A stretch of DNA of 16,216 nucleotides from assembly GCA_903891375.1 (NCBI GenBank), contig CAITEL010000001.1, positions 1-16,216 of the forward strand, read 5' to 3'. Origin of the DNA: an uncultured Neisseriaceae bacterium. GTDB lineage: Bacteria > Pseudomonadota > Gammaproteobacteria > Burkholderiales > UBA11063. A program made the position numbers and the translations under genes. Positions 15,355-16,216 of the stretch are shown here, piece after piece. Under the pieces are notes generated by a model. That model did not search any database. It worked only from the letters and a program-made list of their open reading frames with translations, and was not told the origin of the DNA. How positions within the stretch are numbered: the stretch's first letter is position 1; the number at the start of each line of letters is the position of its first letter.

Positions 15355-15783
15355 TTAGTTTAATTTTTGTTTTATACATTCAAAATAAATGTTTTGATCT
15401 GGTGCTGTATGGCTTTTTTGTGCTTGCCAAATCATTTCTGCAATGCAATCCATTAGTTCGTGTTGTGCACTATGCTCAGTTTCAAATTTTTTGCATAAGT
15501 CATTATACAATGTTTTAATACCAATTGGTTGATTAATTGAGAGCTGTTCGAGTATTGTCATGTGCATACTTAAATGTAAAAATGGATTGGTTTCTCCATC
15601 ATCTGCTAGCCATTGGTATGTAAGGAATTTATCTTTATTTTTTAAGACTTTTTCATATTCTGGATGTTCAAAAACAACACTTAAGGCAATTTTTTCTAAA
15701 TCTGTTAGCATTTGTTGTTCTCTATGCTTTTGGTACACATCAAAAAAGAAATTGCGTACATCCTGTTGGCTTGGGTTAAACAT
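15355..15783 (-). CDS. DUF1841 family protein
   Basis: This 142-residue cytoplasmic protein of unknown function matches the DUF1841 pattern closely: MFNPSQQDVRNFF (1-13), EHPEY (39-43), NPFLHLSMHMTILEQLSINQP (66-86) and HELMDCIAEMIWQAQ (108-122). The several conserved His residues might bind metal, which is only a guess. It overlaps the upstream 71-codon ORF by 8 nt and is followed by nusB after 21 nt. Confidence 0.88.
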   Translation of the reverse strand: MFNPSQQDVRNFFFDVYQKHREQQMLTDLEKIALSVVFEHPEYEKVLKNKDKFLTYQWLADDGETNPFLHLSMHMTILEQLSINQPIGIKTLYNDLCKKFETEHSAQHELMDCIAEMIWQAQKSHTAPDQNIYFECIKQKLN

Positions 15784-15991
15784 TGTTATCTATCTTTACA
15801 ATTGACGACATAGTCAGCATTTTTATTAATTTTAACATTTCTTTAAAGGTGTGTATTTTTGCATCAATAAATATATTTACATTGTATTTTTCAATGCCTT
15901 CAAAATGGTATAACTCAATTTGCCATAATGCTCTGTAAATAGTTGTCAAATTTAGGGTTGACTCTTCTAAAGTTATGTTCTTTTTGTTCAT
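15776..15991 (-). CDS. Unknown 71-residue protein
   Basis: I do not recognise this protein. It is small and helical-looking, with LTTIYRALWQIELYHFEGIE near the N-terminus and a Lys/Leu/Met-rich second half (KEMLKLIKMLTM). There is no signal peptide or clear membrane span. It begins 2 nt after the stop of the DpnI-type restriction gene and overlaps the DUF1841 start by 8 nt, so it is tightly embedded in the operon. It may be a restriction-linked accessory protein or a truncated gene. Confidence 0.55.
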   Translation of the reverse strand: MNKKNITLEESTLNLTTIYRALWQIELYHFEGIEKYNVNIFIDAKIHTFKEMLKLIKMLTMSSIVKIDNNV

Positions 15992-15993
15992 AA

Positions 15994-16216
15994 TTACGTT
16001 AATTCGTAATTACCGCGAGTGGTAAATCGTAAATATCCTTTATCTCGAAGGAGTTGCAGTTGTTGTCTAATTTTTGCTTGTATGTTATTATTTGTTGGGT
16101 ATTTTATTTTTAAAAAATTTTCAAAGTGATATAATTCTCTAAGCGAAAAAGAATTCTTTTGAAATCTTTCAATTAGGAGCATTATATCTAATAACCAACC
16201 TTTTTCATCATTTTGA
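15994..16216 (-). CDS. Restriction endonuclease, DpnI/Dam-replacing type, C-terminal winged helix (partial)
   Basis: The frame is open to the right edge (73 codons visible), so the gene begins outside the window. The ATG at 16182 is internal. The visible part is the C-terminal DNA-binding winged helix of DpnI and Dam-replacing endonucleases: KGW near the edge, then FSLRELYHFENFLK, YPTNNNIQAKIRQQLQLLRD and G-Y-L-R-F...RGNYEL. In DpnI this domain recognises adenine-methylated GATC. Other type II enzymes share the domain, so the cut site and methylation dependence cannot be read here. It is transcribed towards DUF1841-nusB-dnaG. Confidence 0.82.
   Translation of the reverse strand, partial: QNDEKGWLLDIMLLIERFQKNSFSLRELYHFENFLKIKYPTNNNIQAKIRQQLQLLRDKGYLRFTTRGNYELT

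Overview
The window is strongly AT-rich bacterial chromosome, roughly one third G+C judged by eye. It is densely packed and has no tRNA or rRNA gene. A DUF1841 protein, NusB, a DnaG with a CHC2 zinc finger and a short FolC point to a Proteobacterium. DUF1841 is mostly found in Beta- and Gammaproteobacteria; I cannot name the genus.

The layout from left to right is as follows. (1) Positions 1-2639 hold two tandem serine hydrolases of the class C beta-lactamase/penicillin-binding family. The first is cut by the window edge and the second is a lipoprotein. They are separated by a 107-bp inverted-repeat element. (2) Positions 2640-3343 hold a toxin-first type II toxin-antitoxin pair: a RelE/HigB-like toxin and an XRE-type helix-turn-helix antitoxin. 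(3) Positions 3344-3810 contain no long gene but are full of signals: an extended -10 promoter, a structured ~125-nt transcript ending in a rho-independent terminator (candidate small RNA), a short minus-strand reading frame behind a stable-RNA-like TATAATGCGCC sequence, and a second extended -10 promoter. (4) Positions 3811-10500 carry a complete four-gene Wadjet system, jetA-jetB-jetC-jetD. It has the type I set: DUF3375, DUF4194, SMC-like ATPase, and DUF3322/DUF2220 Toprim nuclease. (5) Positions 10546-12509 hold a five-helix membrane protein of unknown function and folC on the + strand. (6) Positions 12506-16216 form a minus-strand run of closely spaced genes. In transcription order these are the C-terminal end of a DpnI/Dam-replacing-type restriction endonuclease, a 71-residue unknown, DUF1841, nusB, dnaG and an alpha/beta hydrolase. 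The last of these ends tail-to-tail with folC.

The accessory content (toxin-antitoxin pair, Wadjet, restriction enzyme) is interleaved with housekeeping genes for transcription, replication and folate. Wadjet proteins form an SMC complex (JetABC) that extrudes DNA loops and a Toprim nuclease (JetD) that cuts small circular DNA, so the operon should act against plasmids. This system is already known. What may be new is its upstream control region. The toxin-antitoxin, candidate-sRNA and jetA promoters share duplicated pieces: a 17-bp -35 block common to the first two, and a 20-bp -10 block, 18/20 identical, common to the last two. This suggests that the three transcription units arose by local duplication or are co-regulated.
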